Positions 6,011 through 16,219 of a DNA stretch of 18,264 bases are shown piece by piece. The notes beneath the pieces were generated by a model. It worked only from the letters and a program-made list of their open reading frames with translations. It was not told the origin of the DNA and ran no database searches. A program made the position numbers and the translations under genes. Numbering within the stretch: position 1 is the stretch's first letter; each line of letters begins with the position of its first letter. The DNA comes from an uncultured bacterium (GTDB lineage: Bacteria; Verrucomicrobiota; Lentisphaeria; Oligosphaerales; Oligosphaeraceae), in assembly GCA_900548225.1 (NCBI GenBank), contig URJM01000041.1, positions 1-18,264 on the forward strand, given 5' to 3'.

Positions 6011-9000
6011 ATGACGAAGAACGTATTCGAGCAGGCGCTCTCCCCTTCCAACCACAATCGCCCAGTCCCATTCTGGAGCTGGAACGACAAGCTTGAGTCG
6101 GACGAGTGCCGCCATCAAATCGACCTGATGCACGGACAGGGCATCGGTGGTTTTTTCATGCATGCCCGCGGCGGACTCCATACGGAGTACCTCTCCGACG
6201 AGTGGTTCGGAATCGTCAAGGACTGCGTCAGAAAGGCCGGCGAACATGGAATGAATGCGTGGGCGTACGACGAAAACGGGTGGCCCAGCGGCTTCGGGGG
6301 GGGGCTTGTCAACGGCAAGGGGGTCTTCTACCAGCAAAAATACCTGCGCTATAAGAACACAAGAGACGCGGCCGAGGCAAATTCCATCGCCAACAGAATC
6401 GCTGTCTTCACGGCGGACGGAAAGCCCGTCCCCGAAGGCAGGGAACTTGACGAAAAGGGCGAATACATCGTCTTCTACTACCAGGTGAACCCATACTATG
6501 TGGACACGCTTGACGGCCGCGTCATCGCCGAATTCCTCTCCTCCACGCACCAGCAATACTACTCCAGGCTGACTCCCGAGGAACGCAGGGGCATGCGGGG
6601 ATTCTTCACTGACGAACCGCAGATTTCCCGCGACGGCATCCCCTGGTCGCTCATCCTGGCGGAGGAATACGGCAAACGCTTCGGCGAAGATTTGCTCGAC
6701 AGGCTGCCAGACCTCTTCTTCGAGTGGGGGAAAAACTACCGCAGGACAAGATACCGCTTCTGGAGGACTGTCACCGAACTCTTCAGCGAGAACTTCATGA
6801 AGCAGATCCAGGAGTGGTGCCATGCCCACCAATGGGAGCTCACGGGGCACCTCGTCCTGGAGGAGACCCTGTTCAGCCAGACAACCTCCAACGGCGCGTG
6901 CATGCCGCACTACGAGTACTTCGACATCCCCGGGATGGACATACTCAGCCGCGAACACACATGGGTCACCCTGCCCCTGCAGCTCTTCAGCGTCGCGGCA
7001 CAGACTGGCAGGAAGCAGATTCTATCGGAGACATTTGCGCTCTGCGGCTGGGCAGTCTCCTTCGCGGACCTGCAGTGGCTCGTCCAATGGCAGTTTGTCC
7101 ACGGCGTGAACCTCGTCTGCCAGCACCTCGAAGGCTACAGTCTCAGGGGCCTCCGCAAGCGTGACTATCCGGCCAGCCTCTTCCGGCACCAGCCCTGGTG
7201 GCCATACTACAAGCCCTTCAACGACTACCTGTCCCGCATCGGAACCATCCTCGAACAGGGCGAGGCAAGATACAATGTCCTGCTGCTCCATCCAATCACA
7301 ACGGGGCATCTTTGCTTCAACAACGGGACAAATGGCGCGATGACCCCATACGAGCGCGCCTTCAAGGAGGCCACAGACGCACTGGAAAGCCACCATGTCA
7401 ACCACCACTACGGCGACGAAATCATGATGGAGCGCCATGGCGGCGTCAAGGCGGGAGCCCTGGCAATCGGCCAGCAGTCCTACAGGCTTGTCATTCTCCC
7501 GAAGCTCAACAACCTCTCCTCAAAGCAGGTGGAACTGCTGAAGAAGTTCCACGACGAAGGGGGGCTCATCCTCGGCCTCCGCAACGACCTGGAACCGATT
7601 CCCCTCGCCGTGGACGGTGAAGCCACCCCCGGATGCCCGCTCCTGGACGACATCCGCTGGTTCGACTCCATCGGGGAGCTTGTCGCCGCTATCCCCGAGG
7701 AATTCCGCCCGGTCAAGGTGCTTCTTGAGAACGGGGAGGACGCAGGGGACATCAACTGCACCAGCCGCGCATTCGGCGACTTCGACGGCAAGCCCGCAAT
7801 CTTCCACTACTTTGTGAACAACGCAAGATTCCGCCAGCACGACTGCGTCATCGCCGTCCCAGGCAAAGGCATCGAAGGATACGACACACACACCGGCGAA
7901 AAATACGCCCTGCCCTACACCACCGACGGCAAGACCTGCCTCGTGCCCGCGCATTTCCCGGAGGGCGGAGACTTTGCACTTCTCGCCCGCGACTACGAGA
8001 CCCCCGCCGCCCCCAGGAAGGAGAAGGCCGAACCACTCCAGCTTGCACAGGAGTGGCGGCTCGCGGATGCGACCGAAAACCTCCTTACACTCGACCATGC
8101 ACGGTGCGTCGTGGACGGTGAGGAGCTCTTCGCCCACGAATACGTCCTCACTATCAACGACACGCTGCTCGCACGCGAAAAGGAAAACCAGGCGCTGGCA
8201 CTGGAATTCACCTTCAACATCGGGGAAGACTATGACTTCTCAAGGGAGCTGACACTGCTGGTCGAACATCCGGAACGCCAGAGAATACTCGTCAATGGAC
8301 GCGAAATCTCCAGCAAATCCCAGGGATTCTTCCAGGATCCGGCCTTCGAGCGCATCCCAATCGCCGACGCAGTCGTCAAGGGAGTCAATGTCATCCGCCT
8401 CGAATCCAACTACCACCAGTTCAAGGAGACCTTCGAGTGCCTCAGGGCGTCAAAGGTCTTCGAGTCGGAAAGAAACAAGCTCTCCCTCGACAGCGAGGTG
8501 GAGGCTGTCTACCTGGCCGGACCCTTCGGAGTCGAAACACCCGGGAAATTCACGCAGCTCACCGACGACTCGTGCAGATACGCCGGAGACTTCATCCTGG
8601 GAAGAATGCCGGAGAAGGTCAGGGGAGACCACCTCGAAGAGTGCGGACTCCCGTTCTTCGCAGGAACCGCGACACTCTCCCAGAAGGTCGTCCTCACGGA
8701 GGAGGAGGCATCCAGGCCAAGACGCATCCTCTTCGGGAATTTCTACGGAAACGTCCTCGTCCCAGTGGTAAACAATACCGAATTGTCGCCGATTGTCCGT
8801 CCCGAGTATTCCCTTGACCTTCCTGCCGGATTGCTCAGGGCTGGGGAGAACGAGATTTCCCTGAAGCTTGTGACCTCCTTGAGGAACATGCTTGGTCCGC
8901 ACCATCTTGAGGAGGGGGACACCCATGCGGTATGTCCGTGGCACTTCTTCAAGACAATTGGCGGCCCCTTCACATCCAACAGTGCCCCAGCCTGGAACGA

Positions 9001-9034
9001 CGGGTACTGCCTTGTCCGTCACGGAGTCAAATAA
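6011..9034 (+). CDS. GH106-like glycoside hydrolase, cytoplasmic
   Basis: The protein has 1007 residues. It opens with NRPVPFWSWND (16-26), then GIGGFFMHARGGL (44-56) and WAYDENGWPSG (84-94), which I associate with the TIM-barrel region of GH106-type alpha-L-rhamnosidase-like proteins. Acidic candidates for catalysis are in FFTDEP (D201, E202), HLVLEETLF (E284/E285) and LSETF (E340). About 420-530 is a GATase-like alpha/beta module (YNVLLLHPIT, then YRLVILPKLNNLSSKQVELL). Residues from about 690 on are jelly-roll modules as in GH2/GH106 enzymes. There is no signal peptide, so it should act inside the cell on imported oligosaccharide. An upstream in-frame ATG at 5840 would add 57 residues, but these read as proline/histidine-rich non-coding DNA and cross the hairpin and dyad, so I prefer 6011. 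The leader is G-free for 28 bases and has no Shine-Dalgarno site. Rhamnosidase activity is unproven. Confidence 0.8.
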   Translation: MTKNVFEQALSPSNHNRPVPFWSWNDKLESDECRHQIDLMHGQGIGGFFMHARGGLHTEYLSDEWFGIVKDCVRKAGEHGMNAWAYDENGWPSGFGGGLVNGKGVFYQQKYLRYKNTRDAAEANSIANRIAVFTADGKPVPEGRELDEKGEYIVFYYQVNPYYVDTLDGRVIAEFLSSTHQQYYSRLTPEERRGMRGFFTDEPQISRDGIPWSLILAEEYGKRFGEDLLDRLPDLFFEWGKNYRRTRYRFWRTVTELFSENFMKQIQEWCHAHQWELTGHLVLEETLFSQTTSNGACMPHYEYFDIPGMDILSREHTWVTLPLQLFSVAAQTGRKQILSETFALCGWAVSFADLQWLVQWQFVHGVNLVCQHLEGYSLRGLRKRDYPASLFRHQPWWPYYKPFNDYLSRIGTILEQGEARYNVLLLHPITTGHLCFNNGTNGAMTPYERAFKEATDALESHHVNHHYGDEIMMERHGGVKAGALAIGQQSYRLVILPKLNNLSSKQVELLKKFHDEGGLILGLRNDLEPIPLAVDGEATPGCPLLDDIRWFDSIGELVAAIPEEFRPVKVLLENGEDAGDINCTSRAFGDFDGKPAIFHYFVNNARFRQHDCVIAVPGKGIEGYDTHTGEKYALPYTTDGKTCLVPAHFPEGGDFALLARDYETPAAPRKEKAEPLQLAQEWRLADATENLLTLDHARCVVDGEELFAHEYVLTINDTLLAREKENQALALEFTFNIGEDYDFSRELTLLVEHPERQRILVNGREISSKSQGFFQDPAFERIPIADAVVKGVNVIRLESNYHQFKETFECLRASKVFESERNKLSLDSEVEAVYLAGPFGVETPGKFTQLTDDSCRYAGDFILGRMPEKVRGDHLEECGLPFFAGTATLSQKVVLTEEEASRPRRILFGNFYGNVLVPVVNNTELSPIVRPEYSLDLPAGLLRAGENEISLKLVTSLRNMLGPHHLEEGDTHAVCPWHFFKTIGGPFTSNSAPAWNDGYCLVRHGVK

Positions 9035-9056
9035 ACGGCGGCATTTTCCAGGGGGC

Positions 9057-9084
9057 GGGCGACGCTGGAGTGGACTCCACGCCC
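9057..9084 (+). repeat. Bulged hairpin between glycosidase and psd genes
   Basis: TGGAGT-gg-ACTCCA (9066-9079) is a perfect 6-bp stem with a 2-base centre. Pairing resumes outside it with GGGCG (9057-9061) and CGCCC (9080-9084), leaving a 4-base bulge on the left. Without a T run this could be an mRNA processing or stability element, an attenuating structure, or a 14-bp operator-like dyad controlling psd. Confidence 0.45.
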
Positions 9085-9130
9085 TTCAATCCGTTCCCTG
9101 GGAGGCAAAGCCGCAATCGAACTACATAAG

Positions 9131-10045
9131 ATGTGCGATTCACCGAAATACTACAACCGCGCCACGGGGAAGCTTGAGACCGAGAGGGTGCTCGGCGACA
9201 CATGGCTCCGCCTGGCATACAAGTCCCCCATCAGGGGGCTTCTCCAGTGGCCACTCTTTTCATGCGCCTTCTTTTCGCGCCTGATGGGATGGTATCTTGA
9301 CAAGCGTTCATCCGTGAAGCGCATCGACCCCACAATCCGCGACCTCGGGATAAACATGGACGAGGCGATCATCCCCGACGGCGGCTTCACCTCCTTCAAC
9401 GACTTCTTCGCCCGCGAGCTCAAGCCAGGCGCGCGCCCCCTCCCCGAAGACGAGTGGGCGGTAATCTCCCCCGCCGACTGCCGCCTGACAGTCTACCCGG
9501 AAATCACCGCCGGCCTGGTGGTTCCTGTCAAGGGGACGCCATATTCCATCTCCGACATGCTCGGCATGCAGGGCAACAGATACTTCAGGCGGTTCGACGG
9601 CGGCAGCCTCATTGTATGCCGCCTTTGCCCCGCAGACTACCATCGATACCACTTCATTGACGACGGGCAGATGGAGGACTACTGGGTTACACACGGGAAA
9701 TACCACTCCGTGAACCCCATTGCGCTGGAGGCCGGATACAAGCCATTCACCGAAAACTTCCGCACCGCACGCATCATGGAGTTGAAGCATGGCGGCATGG
9801 CGGCCATGTTTGCAGTCGGCGCGTTCGGAGTCGCGTCAATCCACGACTATGCGGACGAGGCCGGATTCGAGTTCCACCGGGGCAACCAGGCCGGATTCTT
9901 CGCATTCGGCGGCTCGACTGTCGTGATGGCCTTTGAACGGGGAAAGTGCGAGTTCGACGAAGACCTGGTCGCACACAGCCGCGAAGGCATCGAGACGCTC
10001 GTCAAGGTAAATTCGAAAATCGGCCGCTGGATACACCAGGAGTAG
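9131..10045 (+). CDS. psd: Phosphatidylserine decarboxylase proenzyme
   Basis: The enzyme converts phosphatidylserine to phosphatidylethanolamine at the inner membrane, using a pyruvoyl group made by self-cleavage. The 304 residues match the psd family: SFNDFFARELKPGARP (88-103), SPADCR with the catalytic Asp D116, CPADYHRYHF with the His of the triad (H171), SVNPIAL (193-199), and the cleavage motif GGST (260-263). Cutting between G261 and S262 would yield a long beta chain and a ~43-residue alpha chain. The length and the N-terminal YYNRATGKLETERVLGD style are those of the longer, Clostridium-like class. All key residues are present, so it should be active. It sits between two glycosidase genes, 96 bases after one and 55 before the next, with no membrane-lipid gene nearby; pssA, its usual partner, is absent from the window. 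No Shine-Dalgarno site precedes the ATG. Confidence 0.95.
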   Translation: MCDSPKYYNRATGKLETERVLGDTWLRLAYKSPIRGLLQWPLFSCAFFSRLMGWYLDKRSSVKRIDPTIRDLGINMDEAIIPDGGFTSFNDFFARELKPGARPLPEDEWAVISPADCRLTVYPEITAGLVVPVKGTPYSISDMLGMQGNRYFRRFDGGSLIVCRLCPADYHRYHFIDDGQMEDYWVTHGKYHSVNPIALEAGYKPFTENFRTARIMELKHGGMAAMFAVGAFGVASIHDYADEAGFEFHRGNQAGFFAFGGSTVVMAFERGKCEFDEDLVAHSREGIETLVKVNSKIGRWIHQE

Positions 10046-10100
10046 CCGACATACATAACTATCTCCAGACAAACCACAACCACACAACTTCACTGCCAAG

Positions 10101-12485
10101 ATGGAATCTCTGCAGAAAAGCATCTACCTGCATTGCCAGACCGAAAGCGGAATCCTCCTCGTGGAGGCAAGGGAACCACTCGATTCCATGAGGATTGTCG
10201 ACATCGACGGGGGCGACGTCGAGGTCGCGCTCCTTTCGGAGGAGACCCTTGACGACGGCACCTGGCGGGCGACCCTGGACGCATCCCGGCTCTTCTGCTG
10301 GTCACCCGACACCCCGGTCCTCTACAGGCTCCTGGCGGGGGGCGGCATTGACATACGCTTCGGATACTGCGAGGTCAACCGCTTCCAGAACAAGGCCGTC
10401 ATCTTCAATGGAGCGCCAGTCTACTTCAGGGGTGTGATCCGCGGCATCATCGCCCACGACCACCCGAACATGACCGGCGGCAGCCTCTATGACGCGGCCG
10501 TCAAATACATACGCCAGGCGAAGAAATACGGCTTCAACCTCGTCAGGTTCCACTCCACAATCCCATGGCCGGAGTTTGTCGAAGCCGCCGACAAGGAAGG
10601 CATCTTCATCCACGCGGAGATCGGCTTCGCCTACGAGCGCAACGAAAAGGGGGAGAAGACCTCCCTCTCAATGGACCAGACCGCCTGGCGCGAAACAATC
10701 CTCAAATACCGGAACTGCCCATCCATGCTCATCTTCTGCATCGGAAACGAAATGCACAACTCCGGAAGGGTCCCCCAGGTCCACGCAATCTACGAGGAGG
10801 GAAGGAGGCTCGCGCCGGGAAAGCTCATCATCGACAATTCGGGGTGGGGCGAATACGACCGCACAAGCGCGGACATCTTCTCGCAGCACATCGCGTACTT
10901 CTTCCCGTACGGACACCATGCGGAAATGTTCCATGTCGAAGCCCCATGGCTCATCAACGGCTCCGCATACGACGTCCCAATCGACCAGGAGGCCGAAAAC
11001 CCGCGCTCGAAGAGCAAGGCGCACCGGGCGGTGGTCCCAATCCGCCCCACCCTGGCCCACGAGGCTGTCCACTATGTCGACGTGCCGGACTACTACGCAC
11101 TGCGGAAAAAGTTCGACGACTTCTGCGCCAAGGTCGGCCCGGCATACCTGAAGGAATACGGAATTGAACGGCCCAGGTTCCTCGACGACATGCCGGCGCT
11201 CATCGAACGGAAGGGACTGCTGGGACGGCTGCCGGACATGATGGAAGCGTCCCAGCGATTCAAGATGAGCTGCATCAAGCAGTACCTCGAAAGCTGCAGG
11301 TTCTCAACTCTCTGCGGATTCGAAATGCTCCAGTTCGCAGACTGCCTCAAGTATGAAAACAAAAACGGCATCGTGGACTGCTTCGACGATGACAAATACA
11401 TCCCCGCCGAATGGATGAATCAGTTCAATGGAGACGCGGCGCTGCTCGCACACTTCGAAAGGAACGCATTCTACTGGTCGGAGGGGCTGCGCTTCGAAAT
11501 CCACGCATCCGACTTCCTGCCGGACGCAGAACAGCTGGGAGACCTCACGGTCACAATCCGCTACGCGGACGGCACGGTCGAGACCGTCTACAACGGAACC
11601 CGCCTGAGCCTCGCAGGAGGTCTCCAGAAGCTCGCGACAATCGACGTCGCCTTTGACGAACACGCCCCCGAGGAGCTCGTCGTGGAGGCCCGGTTCCTCT
11701 CCGACAAGGGAGTCGAACTCGTGAACTCCTGGAAGGCATGGGGCTACCCAAGGGTCTCAATCCCGCAGATGCCGGAGGACGCCGTGAGGGCGGACCGCTT
11801 TGACGAGTCGGTCTTCGAGAGCCTCGCACAGGGCAGGACTGTCCTTCTGACCCTTCCGAAGCCGCCAGTCAAGGGGCAGGCCGACTACTTCTTCCCAGGC
11901 GCACGCGAGCGCTGCAAGCCATGCATCTGGGACAGGGGCAGCAACCTGGGCGGCATCGTCGAATCCCAAACGGTGCGGAACGCCCTCGCCAGCGGCAAGT
12001 TCTTCGACCTGAACCTGTTCCCCCTTCTCAACGACGCATACAAGGTGAACCTCGACACCTTCCCGACCAGGGTCTCCGAGTGGATGTGGGGAGTGGACAA
12101 GCCTGTGCGCGACCGCATGAAGGGGCTCGTCAACGGGGTCAAGAACTTCATCGACGCAGATACGCTCCGGAATTTCAGCCACCTCTTCTCCGTGAAGGTC
12201 GGAAAGGGAACGCTCGTCGTATGCACGCTCAACCTGGCCTTCGACGGATGCCAGGACCCGGTCGTCGCAAACTTCACAGCCGCACTGGTGGATGCACTGG
12301 GCGAATTCGGGAAGACGGAGTGCGCAATCTCCCCCGAGGCGCTGCGCAAATACCTTGAAGAGGTCAAGAAACAAGGCCCCAGCAAGGAGGATACAATGAA
12401 CCACTTCTGGGAAATCGACAACAAGCTCGTGGAAGACCAGCTCTTCTGGGAGGAGGCCAACCTCGACCTCAGAAAAATCAACTAA
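10101..12485 (+). CDS. GH2-type glycosidase lacking the N-terminal jelly-roll
   Basis: Of 794 residues, the first ~90 resemble the Ig-like second domain of family 2 glycoside hydrolases (WSPDTPVLYRLL, then GYCEVNRFQNKAVIFNGAPVYFRG). A TIM barrel follows to about residue 420. The GH2 acid/base motif is visible as IFCIGNEMHNSG with N216-E217. The nucleophile candidate is E321 in LAHEAVHYVDVPDYY, which parallels the HE-Gq-yPd pattern of related GH2-like proteins. Residues ~450-790 are a long beta-rich C-terminal part I do not recognise. The usual N-terminal sugar-binding jelly-roll is missing; a domain of that type is found alone in the HEAT fusion at 1555-2532. No signal peptide is present, so it is a cytoplasmic retaining exo-glycosidase; the sugar (beta-galactoside, glucuronide or mannoside) cannot be told from sequence alone. 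It is likely in one operon with the genes on either side. Confidence 0.85.
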   Translation: MESLQKSIYLHCQTESGILLVEAREPLDSMRIVDIDGGDVEVALLSEETLDDGTWRATLDASRLFCWSPDTPVLYRLLAGGGIDIRFGYCEVNRFQNKAVIFNGAPVYFRGVIRGIIAHDHPNMTGGSLYDAAVKYIRQAKKYGFNLVRFHSTIPWPEFVEAADKEGIFIHAEIGFAYERNEKGEKTSLSMDQTAWRETILKYRNCPSMLIFCIGNEMHNSGRVPQVHAIYEEGRRLAPGKLIIDNSGWGEYDRTSADIFSQHIAYFFPYGHHAEMFHVEAPWLINGSAYDVPIDQEAENPRSKSKAHRAVVPIRPTLAHEAVHYVDVPDYYALRKKFDDFCAKVGPAYLKEYGIERPRFLDDMPALIERKGLLGRLPDMMEASQRFKMSCIKQYLESCRFSTLCGFEMLQFADCLKYENKNGIVDCFDDDKYIPAEWMNQFNGDAALLAHFERNAFYWSEGLRFEIHASDFLPDAEQLGDLTVTIRYADGTVETVYNGTRLSLAGGLQKLATIDVAFDEHAPEELVVEARFLSDKGVELVNSWKAWGYPRVSIPQMPEDAVRADRFDESVFESLAQGRTVLLTLPKPPVKGQADYFFPGARERCKPCIWDRGSNLGGIVESQTVRNALASGKFFDLNLFPLLNDAYKVNLDTFPTRVSEWMWGVDKPVRDRMKGLVNGVKNFIDADTLRNFSHLFSVKVGKGTLVVCTLNLAFDGCQDPVVANFTAALVDALGEFGKTECAISPEALRKYLEEVKKQGPSKEDTMNHFWEIDNKLVEDQLFWEEANLDLRKIN

Positions 12486-12539
12486 GGCAGGGCAGCCGCC
12501 ACTTCCAATCAAACCACAACGAATCCTTCAGGAAACAGA

Positions 12540-13211
12540 ATGGACACCTACATCGTAAACAAAGCCGCCCCCGACATGATTCCCGCAATCGACGAGGGCT
12601 GGGACGCAGAGGCATGGAAGGCCGCGAACACGGTCAAAATCCAATGGCACTGGCATGAATGCAAGGGGCCCTTCCCGGAGGTCGAGGCAAAACTCCTCCA
12701 CGACGGAAGGACAATCTACGGCATCTTCCAGGTGAAGGACCACTCCGTCCTCGGAAGGGCAATGGCATTCAACGACCAGGTCTGCTTCGACTCATGCGTC
12801 GAATTCTTCTTCAGGCCACTGGCGGACAAGGGATACCTGAACCTCGAAATGAGCGCGGGAGGAGCATTCCTCTGCTACTTCGTCAGAGACTGCACACGCA
12901 CAAGCAACGGCTTCGCGGACTTCGACAAGCTGCCGCCGCAGATCGGCGAAAAGATTGTCACGCTGGGAACCACGGGACTCGTCCCCCAGGAAAGGCAGGG
13001 CGACAACACATGGCAGATGCGCTTCCAAATCCCACCGGCCGTCACAGAACACTTCCTCGGAGACCTGGGAGACTTCTCGGGACAACAGTGGACGGGAAAC
13101 TTCTACAAATGCGGCGACAAACTGGCAAACCCACACTGGATGGCATGGCAGCCAGTCCCCGTCCTGAACTTCCATCTCCCGGATTCCTTCGGAAAGATAC
13201 GCTTCGCATAA
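12540..13211 (+). CDS. Stand-alone CBM9-like carbohydrate-binding protein
   Basis: The 223 residues look like a single family 9-type carbohydrate-binding (DOMON-like) beta-sandwich. MIPAIDEGWDAEAWKAANTV is the typical opening (a small change of substrate-binding sheet after D-G/A-W), followed by EAKLLHDGRTIYGIFQVKDHSV, then CFDSCVEFFFRPLADKGYLNLEMSAGG, and W-Q-RFQIP and WTGNFYKCGDKLANPHWMAWQPV near the end. Aromatic residues suited to sugar stacking are plentiful (W21, W26, W36, W38, and the W-x-x-W near 200). There is no catalytic module and no signal peptide, which is unusual since CBM9 domains are normally attached to secreted enzymes. Stand-alone relatives are common in genomes rich in glycosidases, and their role is not settled. 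It lies 54 bases after the GH2 gene and is preceded by a weak AGGAAA. Confidence 0.75.
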   Translation: MDTYIVNKAAPDMIPAIDEGWDAEAWKAANTVKIQWHWHECKGPFPEVEAKLLHDGRTIYGIFQVKDHSVLGRAMAFNDQVCFDSCVEFFFRPLADKGYLNLEMSAGGAFLCYFVRDCTRTSNGFADFDKLPPQIGEKIVTLGTTGLVPQERQGDNTWQMRFQIPPAVTEHFLGDLGDFSGQQWTGNFYKCGDKLANPHWMAWQPVPVLNFHLPDSFGKIRFA

Positions 13212-13254
13212 GAAGTTTTTTTCCACTTTGGAAGCGCAAAAATAGAGAAGAGGG

Positions 13255-13283
13255 TTAAAGTTAGCACATACCGACACTTTACT
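13255..13283 (+). promoter_or_regulatory. Weak promoter candidate for the FHA gene
   Basis: In an A+T-rich gap, TTAAAG (13255-13260) and TTTACT (13278-13283) are 17 bases apart. Agreement with the sigma70 consensus is only partial, but spacing and position ahead of the ATG at 13315 fit. A new transcription unit is expected here because gene content changes from glycan breakdown to envelope functions. Confidence 0.3.
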
Positions 13284-13314
13284 TCCGCTAAACCTGTTCA
13301 AGCAGCAAGGACTT

Positions 13315-13848
13315 ATGGGAATTCCAAAGCTTTTTATCCTCTCCGACCAGATGCGTGGTGAATCTTTCTCCCTCGAACAGGAGAAATACACCGTGGGACG
13401 CGCCGAAGACTGCGACATCTGCATCGGAGCCCCGACCGTCTCTGCACACCACTGCACATTCCTCAGGCTCGACGACGGCACGTTCGCAGTGGAGGACAGC
13501 GGCTCCACCAACGGCTCAAGGGTCAATGACCAGCCACTGAACGCAGGAGAGTCAGTCATCCTCAAAAACGGAGACATAATCCAGCTGGGAGGAGTCGAAA
13601 TCCTCTTCGACGACATCGACGCCGCACGGGACGAGAATGTCCGGACAAATTCCGTCATCACCCTGGACGACGTGGAGACCGGCGAGATTGACAAGACCGC
13701 CATGAGAAACCTGGGCAACAGGCTCGGCGGAAAGAGAGTCCACGCGCTCAGGCCAAACCAGAAGCACGCGAAAATCATGAACGCGATCGTAATCGCGCTG
13801 GCCGTGCTTGTGGTGATCGTGCTGGTCCTGATGCTCATCAAGCACTAG
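13315..13848 (+). CDS. Tail-anchored FHA-domain protein
   Basis: Residues about 5-100 are a forkhead-associated domain that binds phosphothreonine peptides. The conserved contacts are visible: G28-R29 in YTVGRAEDCD, S43 and H45/H46 in TVSAHHCTFL, and N66-G67 in DSGSTNGSRVN. A charged linker with several Thr residues (about 101-150: VRTNSVITLDDVETGEIDKTAM) could itself be phosphorylated, as in FHA partners of Ser/Thr kinases. Residues 157-175 (AIVIALAVLVVIVLVLMLI) form a single C-terminal membrane helix with just two residues after it, so the FHA domain should face the cytoplasm from a tail anchor. No kinase gene is in the window. AAGGA at 13307-13311 is close to the ATG. The gene is followed by a hairpin (13862-13903) and then ftsH. 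Confidence 0.92.
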   Translation: MGIPKLFILSDQMRGESFSLEQEKYTVGRAEDCDICIGAPTVSAHHCTFLRLDDGTFAVEDSGSTNGSRVNDQPLNAGESVILKNGDIIQLGGVEILFDDIDAARDENVRTNSVITLDDVETGEIDKTAMRNLGNRLGGKRVHALRPNQKHAKIMNAIVIALAVLVVIVLVLMLIKH

Positions 13849-13861
13849 GACGCACCTGCAG

Positions 13862-13903
13862 GAGCAGGCGCCCGCCCCGCCAATGGGAGGACGGCGCCTG
13901 CTC
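13862..13903 (+). terminator. Stem-loop after the FHA gene
   Basis: GAGCAGGCGC (13862-13871) pairs perfectly with GCGCCTGCTC (13894-13903), with one further C-G pair inside. The stem begins 14 bases after the FHA stop codon. No T run follows, the same style as the hairpin at 5848-5887, so it may mark a transcript end without being a classic intrinsic terminator. Confidence 0.6.
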
Positions 13904-13982
13904 GCACACATCCAGAACCAACTCCGCCTGGTGACAGCCCCCGCTAAACATCGGCTACAGTCATCAGGCGTTTTGAATATAT

Positions 13983-16211
<2,229 letters not shown>

Positions 16212-16219
16212 GCAGACGC

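Noticed and set aside
5966..6958. 330-codon open frame on the minus strand
   Set aside because: It is opposite the start of the GH106-like gene, without motifs; codon bias supports the plus strand.
9131..10045. psd as a decayed or non-functional copy
   Set aside because: Full length, and D116, H171 and the GGST cleavage site are all intact.
13200..13236. CGCTTC/GAAGCG inverted repeat with a T run, as a terminator of the CBM9-like gene
   Set aside because: The left arm lies inside the coding sequence and the T run (13216-13222) is within the loop, not after the stem, so the geometry is wrong.
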